Below are positions 11,401-23,213 of a stretch of DNA of 64,000 bases, piece after piece (positions within the stretch are counted from its first letter, which is position 1; every line of letters begins with the position of its first letter). Both the position numbers and the translations under genes were made by a program. Location of the stretch: positions 38,523,822 through 38,587,821 of the forward strand of contig OX439008.1 in NCBI GenBank assembly GCA_949316495.1. Reading direction: 5' to 3'. The stretch comes from Amphiduros pacificus. Lineage: Eukaryota > Annelida > Polychaeta > Phyllodocida > Hesionidae. Below the pieces are notes generated by a model. It saw only the letters and a list, made by a program, of their open reading frames with translations. It was not told the DNA's origin and ran no database searches.

Positions 11401-14400
11401 TGGCAGCTTCATGAAAATTGACACACATAAGAATCTGGGAAGACTCCAGATGAGTTTGATGGACGGTGACCTTAACCTGCTTTTCAAGGTCACAGGCCCA
11501 TATCAATAATTCTAGAGTAAATGATGACAGTTTCATGATACTTGACACACCTAAGCTATCAAAGGAAGTAGATTTTATGGGTTTTTTACCCCTGCATCAA
11601 TTTGCCTTGGTGCAGTGACGTTTTGTTCACAAATATTGTGTGGAGCGAATGTTGTGCAATGAGTTACCAGGGCTGAGGGTTGATGCATCTCTGATGCCTA
11701 TGTTTTAATTAACATTTCATAAACTCCTTAAAATAATGTGGATGTTCAGAAAAGAGATATCAAGAAAACTGGATTCATTGATTTTATCAGGTTGTGGTGA
11801 CACATGAAAAAATAGAATTTGAGTCCCAGGTCTTTTGACTTTCCCTCAGGACTTTAAATTGTTTAGATGAAAAAAAAAGTATTTTATGATTTTTTTTTTC
11901 TCAAAAAATCATATAATTGCAGGGTCAGCTTTTCAAAACAATCTCAAGTTAAATTACTTTCTTAGATATATGAACATTTTCCACAAAACATTTTTGAAAT
12001 TTGTGCTTTGAATTCAAGTAAGGTTCACACAGTGTGCTTCAAATCTATTTTCTTACTTAGATTTTATATTAAAACATGAAATCTCACAAAACAAGTAAGC
12101 CTAAAACCGAGTTTAAATGGGTAACAGAACCTTACTTAAATTGTGAATGTGTATAGAAAGTGTCAATCAACAAAGTGTTATGAACAGACTGGTCTGGTAT
12201 CAGTGCTATATAAATTTTATTATTATTATTAAATGAAAATTGATGATATGTTATGATATTGAAGGTGTCACTATGAAGGATGTTTGCGGAGATTCACACA
12301 GAAGAGTCACCTCACCCGGCACTTCAAGCAACATGAAGGTATGCATGACCTTGGTGACCTTTGGCCTAGAACTGCCACCTGTTTCATCTTCATAACCTCC
12401 TCACATTTTTTGAGCAATATAGAAGAAAATTTCCATCTTAGTCTTATAAAATGATGAAGGTATAAGATCCTGACTTTTTTACCCTCAGCCCCTGATGTAA
12501 TCAGGCTGAGGGTATTGCAGTACTCCTGGCGTGGGTATGTATGTATGTATGTATGTCTGTATGTATGTATGTATGTATGTATGTCTGTAGCGAACATCCT
12601 TGTCATCGCGATAACTCAAGAACAAATGATGGCAGCTTCATGAAACTTGACACACATATGCATCTGGTGAAAACCTCGGACGAGTTCGATGGATGGCGAC
12701 CTTGACCTATTTTTCAAGGTCACAGGGACAATTATGTGAAATCCCAAGAATCACAATAACTCAAGAACGAATGATGGCAGCTTTATGAGATTTGACACAC
12801 ACAAGCATCTGGTGAAGACCTCAGAATTTTTCCTATGAAACATGACCTTCACCTACTTTTCAAGGTCACAGGGACAATTATGTGAAATCATCTTGTCATC
12901 GCGATAACTCGAAAACAAATGATGGCAGCTTTGTGAAACTTGACACACATATGCATCTGGTGAAAACCTCGGACGAGTTCGATGGACGGCGACCTTGACC
13001 TATTTTTCAAGGTCACAGGAACAATTATGTGAAATCCCAAGAATCACAATAACTCAAGAACGAATGATGGCAGCTTTATGAGATTTGACACACATAAGCA
13101 TCTGGTGAAGACCTCAGAATTTTTCCTATGAAACATGACCTTCACCTACTTTTCAAGGTCACAGGGACAATTATGTGAAATCATCCTTGTCATCGTGATA
13201 ACTCAAGAACAAATGATGGCAGCTTCATGAATCTTTACACGCATAAGCATCTGTTGAAAACCTCGGACTAGTTCGGTGGACGGCGACCTTGACCTATTTT
13301 TCAAGGTCATAGGGACAATTATGTGAAATCCCCATCATTGCAATAACTCAAGAACAAATGATAACAGCTTTATGAGATTTGACACACATAAGCATCTGGT
13401 AAAGACCTCAGACTTCTCTTGATGGAACATGACCTTCACCTACTTTTCAAGGTCACAGGGACAATCATGTCAAATCCACGTCATTGCAATAACTTAAGAG
13501 CAAATAATGGCAGCTTCATGAAAATTGACACACATAAGCATCTGGGAAGACTCCAGATGAGTTTGATGGACGGTGACCTTAACCTGCTTTTCAAGGTCAC
13601 CGGCCCATCTCAATAATTCTAGAGTAAATGATGACAGTTTCATGATATTTGACACACCTAAGCTATCAAAGGAAGTAGATTTTATGGGTTTTTTTTACCC
13701 CTGCATCAATTTGCCTTGGTGCAGTGACGTTTTGTTCACAAATATTGTGTGGAGCGAATGTTGTGCAATGAGTTACCAGGGCTGAGGGTTGATGCATCTC
13801 TGATGCCTATGTTTTTTGTTTTGTAAAAATATGTCTTCATCTATGTGATGACACCAGTATATGACAAATATTGTAGAAAAGAAATATTAAAATGAGGAGA
13901 GTTATTCACAACTCTCCTTATAGAGTAGTCTTCGCATGGATTTATGAATAACTCTCCTCATAAATATTATGAACTCTGGTTTGGTGGTGGACATGAGATA
14001 AATGATATAAGGTTTAAGAGGATAAATGGTTTTACATGTGGATTCATGTTTCCAGGTTATGTCTGCCCCAAGGATGAGTGTGACAGGAGGTTTGACAAAT
14101 GGTCTGATGTCAGGAAACATTTACAGACAGATCACTCAAGTAAACAATGTAAGTTTATGATGTGACAAAGAGAACTTCAGCCAAAGCATGATTCAGGAGC
14201 AAGAATGAAGTGCACTTTATCATTATGCACCATTGTTTCTGCAAAGATAGTTTGAATGCCCTGTTTTTATTTGCATAAACTTATTTTTTTTATGAAATAG
14301 ATGGTAATGACAGTGAAATGAAAACAAAGAATGTAAAAAAATCAGAGTCTTCACTCTAGGTCAGTTCAGGTATCTCCAGACTGTTCAGTGCAAAAAAAAA

Positions 14401-17189
14401 AAAAAAAAAACATCAGAGATTTTGCAATTTTTTTCCACACGAAACTGCATTAGCTATTCTCATTGGCTGACCACAAACAAAACTTAAAATAAAACTCTTT
14501 TAAAGAAGGCACTGCTAATTAAAGCCCCTGCAGATATATGAAAAATTGCCTTGAGTTTACTATCAAGGTAAATAATGCTGTTATTTTCCGTTTTAATGTT
14601 GGTTGTTTACTTGTAAATGTGATATATATATATATATACCGTATTTACTCGTGTATAAGTCGACTCGTGTATAAGTCGACCCCCCAAAATTGAGGTTATT
14701 TTTCTTGAAAAAAAACAATTTCCGAATATAAGTCGAGTTGGTTTTTCTTGACATATCGGCTCTGCTACCATTCAAGCTTCAGCTGAAGCTTGGCGGTCAT
14801 TTTAAAAGTGAAACTTAAATATGCTTACGATATAAGATCTTAGCAGTCTTATACACGAGTAAATACGGTAAAACGTAAATACGATGTTCGTATTTTCGAA
14901 ATAACTGATATCAGACGTAGCGGGTCGATTTTAATTGCGTTTTAAATGATAAATAAAGGTATTTACCCAATATTATTTTGAAACACTTTGTTTTGACTTT
15001 GCTCTCACTGATTCCAATTATCATCGTTCACAGTTTTGCGTTTCGTCATTGTCTCCACTGCTTTGAGTCGTGTCTTCCCTGTTGACAGAAGTGCTTGCAC
15101 ACGTGGGTTGATTTTAATTGCGTTTTAAATGATAAATAATGAAAACGCGTTGTTATTCTCAACCTGCGAAGCGTAATTGTGATAATATTAAGTAAATACC
15201 TTTATTTATCATTTAAAACGCAATTAAAATCGATCCACGTTTGAGAGCATTTCTGTCAATTTCTCAAGATCGCCATTTTGAAAGGCGGGAGAGGGGTAAA
15301 TACGTCCGATGTCTATTATTTCGAAACGCTTTGTTCTGACTTTGTTTTCACTGATTCCAATTATCAGCCTTCACAGTTTTGCAATTCGTCTTTGTTTCCA
15401 CTGCTTTGAGCCGTGTCTTCCCGTTTGGACAGAAATGCTTTCACGCTAGTATTGCGTAATGCATGTTAAATGAATGGAAGGTGTCAATTGCATTTAAATG
15501 ATAAATTAAGGTATTTACCCAATATTATCACGATGATTTACAGCCGATCGAGTGCTATAAACGATAATAATTAAAAACGATATAATGAATATCTTTGGCT
15601 TTATAATACACAAAGAAATATTCTACCACGTGTTAGTTTTGACGCTGAGATCAAGGACGTCACGTACATCGATTGGCCACGTGACTCGCAAGTCATGTGA
15701 TCATTGACTTTGCAGATTTGCCAGAGAATTGCGTTTTAAATGATAAATAAAAGTGTTTACCCAATATTAACACAAAATACGCTTTGCATGTCGAGAACAG
15801 AACAAAACCATTCATCCATTTAACATGCATTACGCAATACGAGGTCGTCATTTTAAAAAGCGGGAGTGACGGGGACAAGCTCTTAATTTTAGCGCGAAAA
15901 CAAATGGGAGTGTATCAACGCGCATTGAAATATTAATATATTGGGCAACGATGGATCCCTGGCTTCTCCTCGTGTTGCGGACGTGAATTAACGTGACGTC
16001 ACGTACATGATATTTACGTTTTACTTCATGGATAAATTCTCGACCTACGAAGCATAATTTGTGATAATATTGGGTGAATACCTTTATTTATCATTTAAAA
16101 TGCAATTAAAATATCAAACTCGTTTTCGCGCTAAAAACAAGTGCCTCTTCCCGTCACTTCCGCCTTTCTAAATTGCAACCACGTGTTGCGACCACGTGTT
16201 GACGATCTTAAGAAATTGACAGAAATGCCTTCACCCGGGGATCGATTTTAATTGCGTTTTAAATGGATTGATGGTTTTGTTCTGTTCTCGAACAATTTGG
16301 GTTAATACCTTTATTTATCATTTAAAACGCAATTAAAATCGATCCACGTGTGAAAGCATTTCTTTCCAAGCGGGAAGACACGACTCAAAGCAGTGGAAAC
16401 AAAGACGTATTGCAAAACTGTGAACGCTGATAATTGGAATCAGTGAGAACAAAGTCAAAACAAAGCGTTTCGAATAATAGACCAGTAATATTGGGTAAAT
16501 ACCTTTCTTTATCATTTAAAACGCAATTAAAATCAATCTGTTGCGACTGATATTCGTTATTTCGAAAATATGAAGATCGTATTTACGTTTTACCGTAATT
16601 ACTCGAGTATAAGACTGTTAAACCGACCCGCTATGTCCGATATTCGTTATTTCGAAAATAAGAATGTTCGTAATGAAAACTCATAGTGTCGTAATTTTTT
16701 GGCGTAAATCCTCGTCCACAGGTTGCTCTCGTGTATAAGTCGACCCCCTAAACATTAACTAAGAGTTTTTGGAAAAAAACCTCGACTTATACTCGAGTAA
16801 ATACGGTATATATATTATATCATGTTGATGTAGGTCATTTGTGTGGCAAATCATTCGCCAGTCCCAGCCATCTAAACCAGCACATGAAGACACACAGAGG
16901 AGAGGAGCGTGTTAAGTGTCCTGTGGAGGGCTGCCACAAATCCTACTCACAAAAACGCAACCTGAACGCCCACATACGTCGCAACCACCAGGGACAGACG
17001 TTCTCCTGCCAAAGGTGTCGACAACATCTGGCAACCAAGGTCAGATAAACACATTCAATTTTCCATTCCTTATAGTTATTTGACATGTTTATTAGTATAA
17101 TAGTGTCATCCATCCCAGTTGAAAACTAATCAAATCAGAATTATTGTATATTGATTCTACAGAACCGAAGAGCAAGATGCATATTTATG

Positions 17190-17286
<97 letters not shown>

Positions 17287-18456
17287 GCATGTTTAGTATT
17301 CTTGATGAATTATTTTGAAAAATATCTTTATTGTGTTTTAGCAAAAACTTCAAGAGCACATTCATGCTGTCCATGAGAACAAGAAAGAAAAGGTATGTGA
17401 GAAGTATTAAAGAAATAATTCTGGAGATAATTGAACACAGTATGAAACTGCAAATTGCATGTCATGAAATATACCTGTCAATGGCAATTAAAGAGAAATC
17501 CTTTATTGCACTGCCTGAAAAAAAAAATTAGTTATTTTATTTTTAAAAGATTGATTTAAACAACAAATTAAGAATATTTTATTTTTCTGCAGAAACATTA
17601 TCCCAATAAAGGTCATAGGAAAAAAAGTATTGCCTCCAAGGTGACTGATTTTGTGCTGCAGTCTGCGGTCGAGATCTACAGTGAGCCTCAGTCACAGAGG
17701 CAGGAAGACAACAGAGGGCAGCACCAACCACCAGAACTCAGCCTCGTTGTCACCAACAGTAAACAGGGGAAGAGAGAGTTAGTGGACATGTTAAAGGGAG
17801 AAACTAGGAAGAAAGTCAAATTTAAAGGAAGAGCAAGGGCTACAGATATAACAGAAAATGTTGTAGAAGAGGATAACTCTGAGGAGAAAAGGATGGAAAT
17901 AGAAGAGATTGTTTTTCGTGAAGAAAATGAAACAGACAATGATGATGAAGAAGTACCGACCTCAAATGAGGATCAGTGTTTAGAATTTGAATTTATTTTT
18001 AATAATGTAGAAGAGAATGATGATACTCAATCATTGGTAGGTGGAGATTTATTTAAAGAGGAGAATGAAATCAGTAAAAAGGATGATATCAGTGAAAAGG
18101 ATGGATGTGAATTAAATGAGAGAATAGACATTGGCAAAGAGAAAGAAGGAGGATCCATAGAACTCTTGGATAATACATGTGATGATAATGCAGAAACTCA
18201 AGTAGACAATAATGGGATTTGTGAACTGGTAGAAATCCACACTGAAAAAATTGTTCAAAACCTTGTACCCAGCAGGGACACAAAGAATGATATTGAAGAG
18301 GTGTCCAATATTGTCAATGAAGGAGCCAAACACTTTGAAAGATTAAAAAATGTAATTTATGAAACAGACTCATTAGAAGGAGGAAAAGGTATGAAAGAGA
18401 GAAATGAGAGACGAAATATATTGTCTTCACCAGAAATACTCAGAAAAGGCCAGTGA
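8440..18456 (+). CDS. GTF3A: Transcription factor IIIA, nine C2H2 zinc fingers
   Basis: Nuclear factor that binds the internal control region of 5S rRNA genes and recruits TFIIIC/TFIIIB and RNA polymerase III; in vertebrates it also binds 5S RNA. Nine exons read through in frame to 588 aa: 8440-8532, 8795-9003, 9521-9608, 10246-10334, 12265-12338, 14056-14148, 16834-17039, 17342-17392 and 17593-18456, all with GT-AG junctions. Fingers start near residues 39, 69, 102, 131, 161, 188, 216, 244 and 274. The CHLCGKSFASPSHLNQHMKTH finger followed by an HIRRNH finger, and the odd sixth finger, match TFIIIA order. Most fingers have one exon each. Finger 2 has Cys-x-Cys (C69, C71) where Cys-x2-Cys or Cys-x4-Cys is usual. 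The tail (302-588) starts basic (HRKK) and then is strongly Glu/Asp-rich; human TFIIIA is only 365 aa. The start is the first of two adjacent ATGs 39 bases after an acceptor, so a non-coding leader exon lies upstream. Confidence 0.9.
10391..11711 (+). mobile_element. Minisatellite-bearing non-autonomous element, copy A (GTF3A intron 4)
   Basis: Begins at TTTTTTTACCCTCAGCCC and ends near GGCTGAGGGTTGATGCATC. ACCCTCAGCCC and GGGCTGAGGGT form short inverted ends, and a second arm close to the left end makes a hairpin (CCCTCAGCC...GGCTGAGGG, 10399-10430). A GTATGTATGTCT microsatellite follows, then seven ~145-bp units, each containing GATGGCAGCTT and most ending in TCAAGGTCA. The tail has a second hairpin (CTGCATCAA...TTGGTGCAG). 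There is no coding capacity. The build resembles tandem-repeat-core elements such as bivalve 'pearl' elements, but I cannot assign it to a superfamily. Confidence 0.7.
12475..13816 (+). mobile_element. Minisatellite-bearing non-autonomous element, copy B (GTF3A intron 5)
   Basis: Same orientation and build as the intron-4 copy: hairpin at 12482-12513, a longer GTATGTATGTAT microsatellite (12534-12588), seven core units with seven TCAAGGTCA sites, and the same right end. Identity is high, by eye over 90%. Flanks outside TTTTTTACCCTCAG and TGATGCCTATGTTTT differ, so this is a separate insertion, or a copy whose flanks were not duplicated. Confidence 0.7.
14149..14636 (+). other. GTF3A intron 6, left part
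   Basis: AT-rich intron sequence with an A tract at about 14392-14410 and a short (TA)n at 14622-14636 that flanks the foldback element. No exon was found. Confidence 0.6.
14637..16808. mobile_element. Composite foldback element, GTF3A intron 6
   Basis: A 2.17-kb inverted structure bounded by TACCGTATTTACTCG and its complement, in a (TA)-rich target. Each end is itself a small inverted-repeat element: 14637-14870 (234 bp, 23-bp perfect ends) and 16591-16808 (218 bp). Between them lie further inverted arms; for example AAACGTAAATACGAT at 14871 faces ATCGTATTTACGTTT ending at 16590. A module containing TTTAATTGCGTTTTAAATGA occurs about nine times, five direct and four inverted. A block running GACTTTGCTCTCACTGATTC and on through CACTGCTTTGAG also occurs in both orientations. 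I see no transposase. The organisation suggests a long hairpin built by repeated MITE insertions or inverted duplication. Confidence 0.75.
17194..17283. repeat. (TA)n microsatellite, GTF3A intron 7
   Basis: About 45 uninterrupted TA dinucleotides, 58 bp upstream of the exon 8 acceptor. Long TA tracts are length-polymorphic and prone to cruciform extrusion. Confidence 0.97.
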
Positions 18457-20549
18457 CCATGTTTTAATGGTTGAACATTCAGGAATGCAGAAATTATAAT
18501 GTTCATAAATATATTCATGATTCAAACATACCGGTAATTTAAAATCAGTTTTTTCTTAAGATCAACATTATAGGACTTTACCTATAGATTCTTTACAGTG
18601 ACCATTGTATCATCTATTGATAGATTGTCGTATCTTGCACTGTATGACATACTTATATACTTTAATTACCATTTGTGAAAATATATAGTTTCAAAGATCT
18701 TGTAAAAAAAACAAATTGTAAGAAGTTACACAGGGCCATATTGTATTCATTTTAATGTACATAAAACCGAAATGAATTCAGCAATAACTGTTTTTAGCAA
18801 ATACATTATACAAAGAGTATTTAAATGTACTGCAGCAGATTGAACTTGCATTGGACACATGGATCTTGACTATAAGTGATTTTTTTTCCTTTTGAAAAAG
18901 TAGCATATCTTTTTTTAAATTAAATGAATTATTAATATTTAAGCTTTAAGTTTTTCCATCCATTTATCCAGTCAGAAGAAAGAGCATAACTATGAAAACA
19001 TGCTTGTGATTTAACACTAGGCAGATCAGGTACAGGGACTATACTTTGAGTTGTTAAGATACGAAAAGGTATGATATCATTATTTCATTGATGAATGCCC
19101 ACAGCACCATTATAATGTCATTGCCCCTTCAGCGTCATGAAATAGTGTACCATTATAACACACCAATTGTTCCAGACTCTGGGTCGCTGATGTTAGTTGT
19201 ACCTCTGGGTGGGCAGGCCTTGAAAGGGCTGGAAATTCCTCTTGCTTGGCTTGGTATTGTGCCCTTGGGGCATCTGTTCATCCAGGTGATGATCTGATCC
19301 TCTGGTGACTCCAGGGGGTTAGCTGGAGACACATCCATATAGAAAATTGTCTTTTAGCTCATAACTTTCAGGTTCCTTTCTTGCAAAGATGGTCATTTGT
19401 GCTTTGTACTGGCTGATATCTTTGGCAGTTTTATCACCAATGATGATGATACTTTTCTTCATTATATCTGGAGCATTATTCTGATCAAGTTTTGGCCCTG
19501 GCAAATACCCTTCACAGCTAGGTGTTTGGTTTGACAGAGTAGGGCAGCGTGAGCCAGGACCATCATGTCACTCATGTGATTAGATGAGCTTCCCAGGTTG
19601 CCTCTTCTTGCGAGGTCAGGGCAGTACCTTAATTTTCCCAGCCGCCCTAATTCTCTACACTGGGAAAATAAGTCCTCATAATGTCTAGCTTAGTGACAGT
19701 CCTCATAATGTCTAGCTTAGTGACAGTCCTCATAATGTCTAGCTTAGTGACATGGCGCTTTTCTCAATGGCCGAACACAGTTTGTTGAAGAAGGGCCAAC
19801 TGGTTTCTGAGATCATGCCCTGAATTTGATTTGATCATATTGGGGTTTGTGGCACTCATGATGGCAGGCACAGAAGGCTGTCCCTGTCTGAGGAACAACA
19901 GTGTTGGTGATAATAGGTGTTTGGAGTTTGGACCTATCATAACCTGAAACCTGTAAGCAGGGCAGCCGAAGCCCCCTTGTCTTCCAGAGAGGGTAGGGGT
20001 TTCTCATCTATTTCTGATCTGTCATCACAAGTAAAGTTGGGTGACTTGGCCCTGTCAGATTCCATATTAGAGATGATAGTGTGTGTCTACTTGATCTCTA
20101 GACTCCAGTAAGGATTCCATTGTCTACATAATCAGTGATGGCGGTACAAGTACTTAAAAAGGGTTTTTAGACTGAGCAAAAGATCGTTAATCCTCTGGGG
20201 AGGTGAGATCACCTGGAAGAATAAAATGATATTTTACAGACTATTGCTGTGATCAGAATAGCTGTGGCAATATGAATTTGTAAACAATGCTTGATGGAAT
20301 TTAAAAAATACTGAATGGTGTGAAATGTTTAGATATATTTTAATTGTTTTATTCACAAAAAAACACTTCATTTAATACCTTTAGTAAAATTCTGTATTTA
20401 AACTAAACATCATCACTCGAGCTGAAGATACATGCCTTTGTCATATAGATTGGCAAAACTAGGTAAGATGGTAAGATGTCATATTTTCAGGGGAACAACT
20501 CTTATTTTGCATTTGGCTCAGTGTTTTTTCCCAATTTTGTTTTGTTTTT
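18457..20549. other. GTF3A 3' flank and a decayed coding-like stretch
   Basis: The 3' UTR has no clear AATAAA in its first 600 bp. From about 19150 to 20010 the minus strand has several open, GC-richer segments in different frames, for example 19319-19504 reading ...KSIIIIGDKTAKDISQYKA..., which look like relics of one former gene or element. A perfect 27-bp direct triplication around GTCTAGCTTAGTGACA lies within it (about 19676-19751). I cannot name the family. Confidence 0.4.
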
Positions 20550-21820
20550 AGCTCTGCTGAGACTTAAGCTCGCAGAGCTTTAGGAGGGGGAAAATGTCTG
20601 TCTGTCCGTCCGTCTGTCAACATTTCTTTAAAAATCTTCTCCAAAACTACCAGTACTACATCTTTCATATTTTATATAGAGGTAGATATATAGTTGAAGT
20701 TTCAGATTCCTTCAAATCTTAGTGATGTCACCATTGACCTTAGTGCAGTGACCTTGAGGTCACAAATCTTGTACTGAGCATATCTCAGCAACCACTTATT
20801 ACAGGATATTAAAACTTGGTATGCAGAAATGTTGTATGTTAAAGTTGTGCCTTGTCATACAATTTTAGTCATGTGACCTTTGACCTTGACACATTGACCT
20901 TGAATTCAAAATTTGTGAACATGCCACATCACAACCATCAGAAGTGAATAAAAAACACTTCATATCTGTTATATACTAACACTATGTTTATAAATCTTCT
21001 CCTCCAAAACTACCAGTAATATTTGTTTCATATTTAATACAGATGTAGATAGAGAGTTGAAGATTCAGATTCCTTCAAATCTTAGTGATGTCACTATTGA
21101 CCTTAATGCAGTGACCTTGATGTCACAAATTTTGTAAGGAATATATCTCAGCAACTACTCATAAGAAGAAATTAAAACTTGGTATACATAAATGTCTTAG
21201 GTCATAGCCGTGCCTCATCATACTTTCTTAGTCATGTGGCCTTTGACCTTGACACATTGACCTTGAATTCAAAATTTGTGAACATTCCACATCATAACCA
21301 TTAGAAATGAATTAAATGCACTTCATATATTTTATATACCAACACTATTTTATACAGGGCTAGATAGAGAGTTGAAGATTTAGATTCCTTCAATTCTCAG
21401 TGATGTCACCATTGACCTTAGTGCAGTGACCTTGATGTCACAAATATTGTAAGGAGCATATCTCAGCAACCACTTACAAGAAGAAATTAAAACTTGGTAT
21501 ACAGAAATGGCTTAGGTCATAGCCGTGCCTCATCATACTTTCTTAGTCATGTGACCTTTGACCTTGACACATTGACCTTGAATTCAAAATTTGTGAACAT
21601 GCCACATCATAACCATTAGAAGTGAATTAAATGCACTTCATATCTTTTATATACCAGCACTATTTTATACAGAGCTAGATAGAGAGTTGAAGATTTAGAT
21701 ACCTTCAATTCTCAGTGATGTCACCATTGGCCTTCGTGCAGTGACCTTGATATCACAAATTTTGTAAGGAGCATATCTCAGCAACCACTTACAAAAAGAA
21801 ATTAAATCTTGGTATACAGG

Positions 21821-22934
21821 TGTTAGGGATTTTGGTTTACCTGCTTGCACCGGGTTATATATCTCCCTGGGATGGAGGGCAGTAATGACCTTTTACTTTA
21901 TTTATTCTTTTAGGTGAACAGCACAGACTGTACCAAGGGATGACCAAAAGATGCAGAATTTTCCTTGGTTATGCTACTTGGAGTCATGAATACATTTGTT
22001 TTAGTGAGGGAGGGCCATATTTCTTAACCCCTTTGTTAAATCCTAGTCTCATGAATTAATCAGCTGGATAACTGACAGACACTCATGTTCCCATTTTAGT
22101 ACATCATTTGGTTTATTTAGAATCATCAATTAAACTGGCGATACAACCCCTCAAGTAAGTCATATACTCCAAAGAGGATGACTAGCGTGGGGAAACTCAT
22201 ATGTTAATGGGAATACTTTTCCCCTGAAATGTAAGGATAATAATAGATATTATCCACTTCTGTTCCCTTAAATGTCAAGATAATAACAGATGTTATCTTT
22301 TAATCATATGGTTATTTATTAAATGATAAGTTATATTTATTTAATTCAATGAAATCTTCTGGTTTAACTATTTACCCCGGAGGCAGTGGTGTTATCACGA
22401 TAGATGAATGCAATACGCCGAGAAGAGTCGCGGAGATGGGTCGGAGAATACTGTATTCAGCTGTGGTGCGAGGATCGGAGCAGACGAAATTGCGCCAGGT
22501 CAAAAACTGAACCCCCACCAAAAATCGTCAGTATATATATATCCGCGCCAAAAGTAATAAAATCTCGACTCCCGCAGTCGGTATTTTGTCGAAAAATAAT
22601 TACAAATTCGACCAAAGAACAATGATTCGAAAGAAGAGGTCGAATTCAACTTCACTGCCGAAATCCCGTTCAAAACGCCGAAATCTCGTTTCCCGCGAGA
22701 CAGGACGAGAACAAAACAAGATGGCGGTCGAGAAAATTAACCAGAAGATGCGCACAAAGAAATTGAACCCGAACAGTATGTTTTCCCCGCTCATTTACTC
22801 CGAGAACCCGATAAATACCAAGTCCAGTTTGTAGACATTAATAAGAAGAGAGGAGAAGCTTTGCGGAGCCGAGAATCGAAAGTACGTATAAATTTCCTGA
22901 CGCGCTCCCGAGAGCGGTACGCAATTTCACAACA
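21821..22934 (-). repeat. 3' LTR of the Gypsy element
   Basis: 1114 bp, beginning TGTTAGGG and ending CACAACA on the plus strand. In element orientation it carries a TATATATATA promoter-like block and, near its outer end, AATAAATAAA-type polyadenylation signals (plus-strand TTTATTTATT near 21897). CAAGATGGCGG, a YY1-like site, is at about 22718. Two basic antisense open frames on the plus strand (about 22404-22834) recur in the other LTR simply because the LTRs are near-identical. Confidence 0.93.
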
Positions 22935-22948
22935 CTGCCCCCTTTGTT
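22935..22948 (-). other. Polypurine tract of the Gypsy element
   Basis: AACAAAGGGGGCAG on the minus strand directly abuts the 3' LTR, the expected place for the plus-strand DNA primer. Confidence 0.7.
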
Positions 22949-23213
22949 AAAATCTAATTTCATCCCTGAAATTTAAACATGTCAACAGTAGAATAATAAT
23001 CTTATTGGAACAGTTACGGCTGCCTAATGTCCGCAAAAGCGGAGGCCATAACAAAAATGTCCAAAGTTCAATTTTTCTTAGACGAACAGGCCTGAAAGAT
23101 AGAGAAGAGTTCTTATATTACTATTTATATTAAAATGTTATTACTCGCGAGTTTACGGTTCAGGATCCATTTAATAAATTCTTATTAGAATATAAAAGTC
23201 TTCCAAGATCTTC

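Noticed and set aside
19088-19338. Overlapping plus and minus frames of about 60-70 codons
   Set aside because: Short, in mutually conflicting frames, with no recognised domain; best treated as part of a decayed region.
22404-22834. Basic plus-strand frames in the LTR, also in the other LTR (35700-36127), as a possible antisense gene
   Set aside because: Their presence in both LTRs follows from LTR identity and is not independent evidence of selection.
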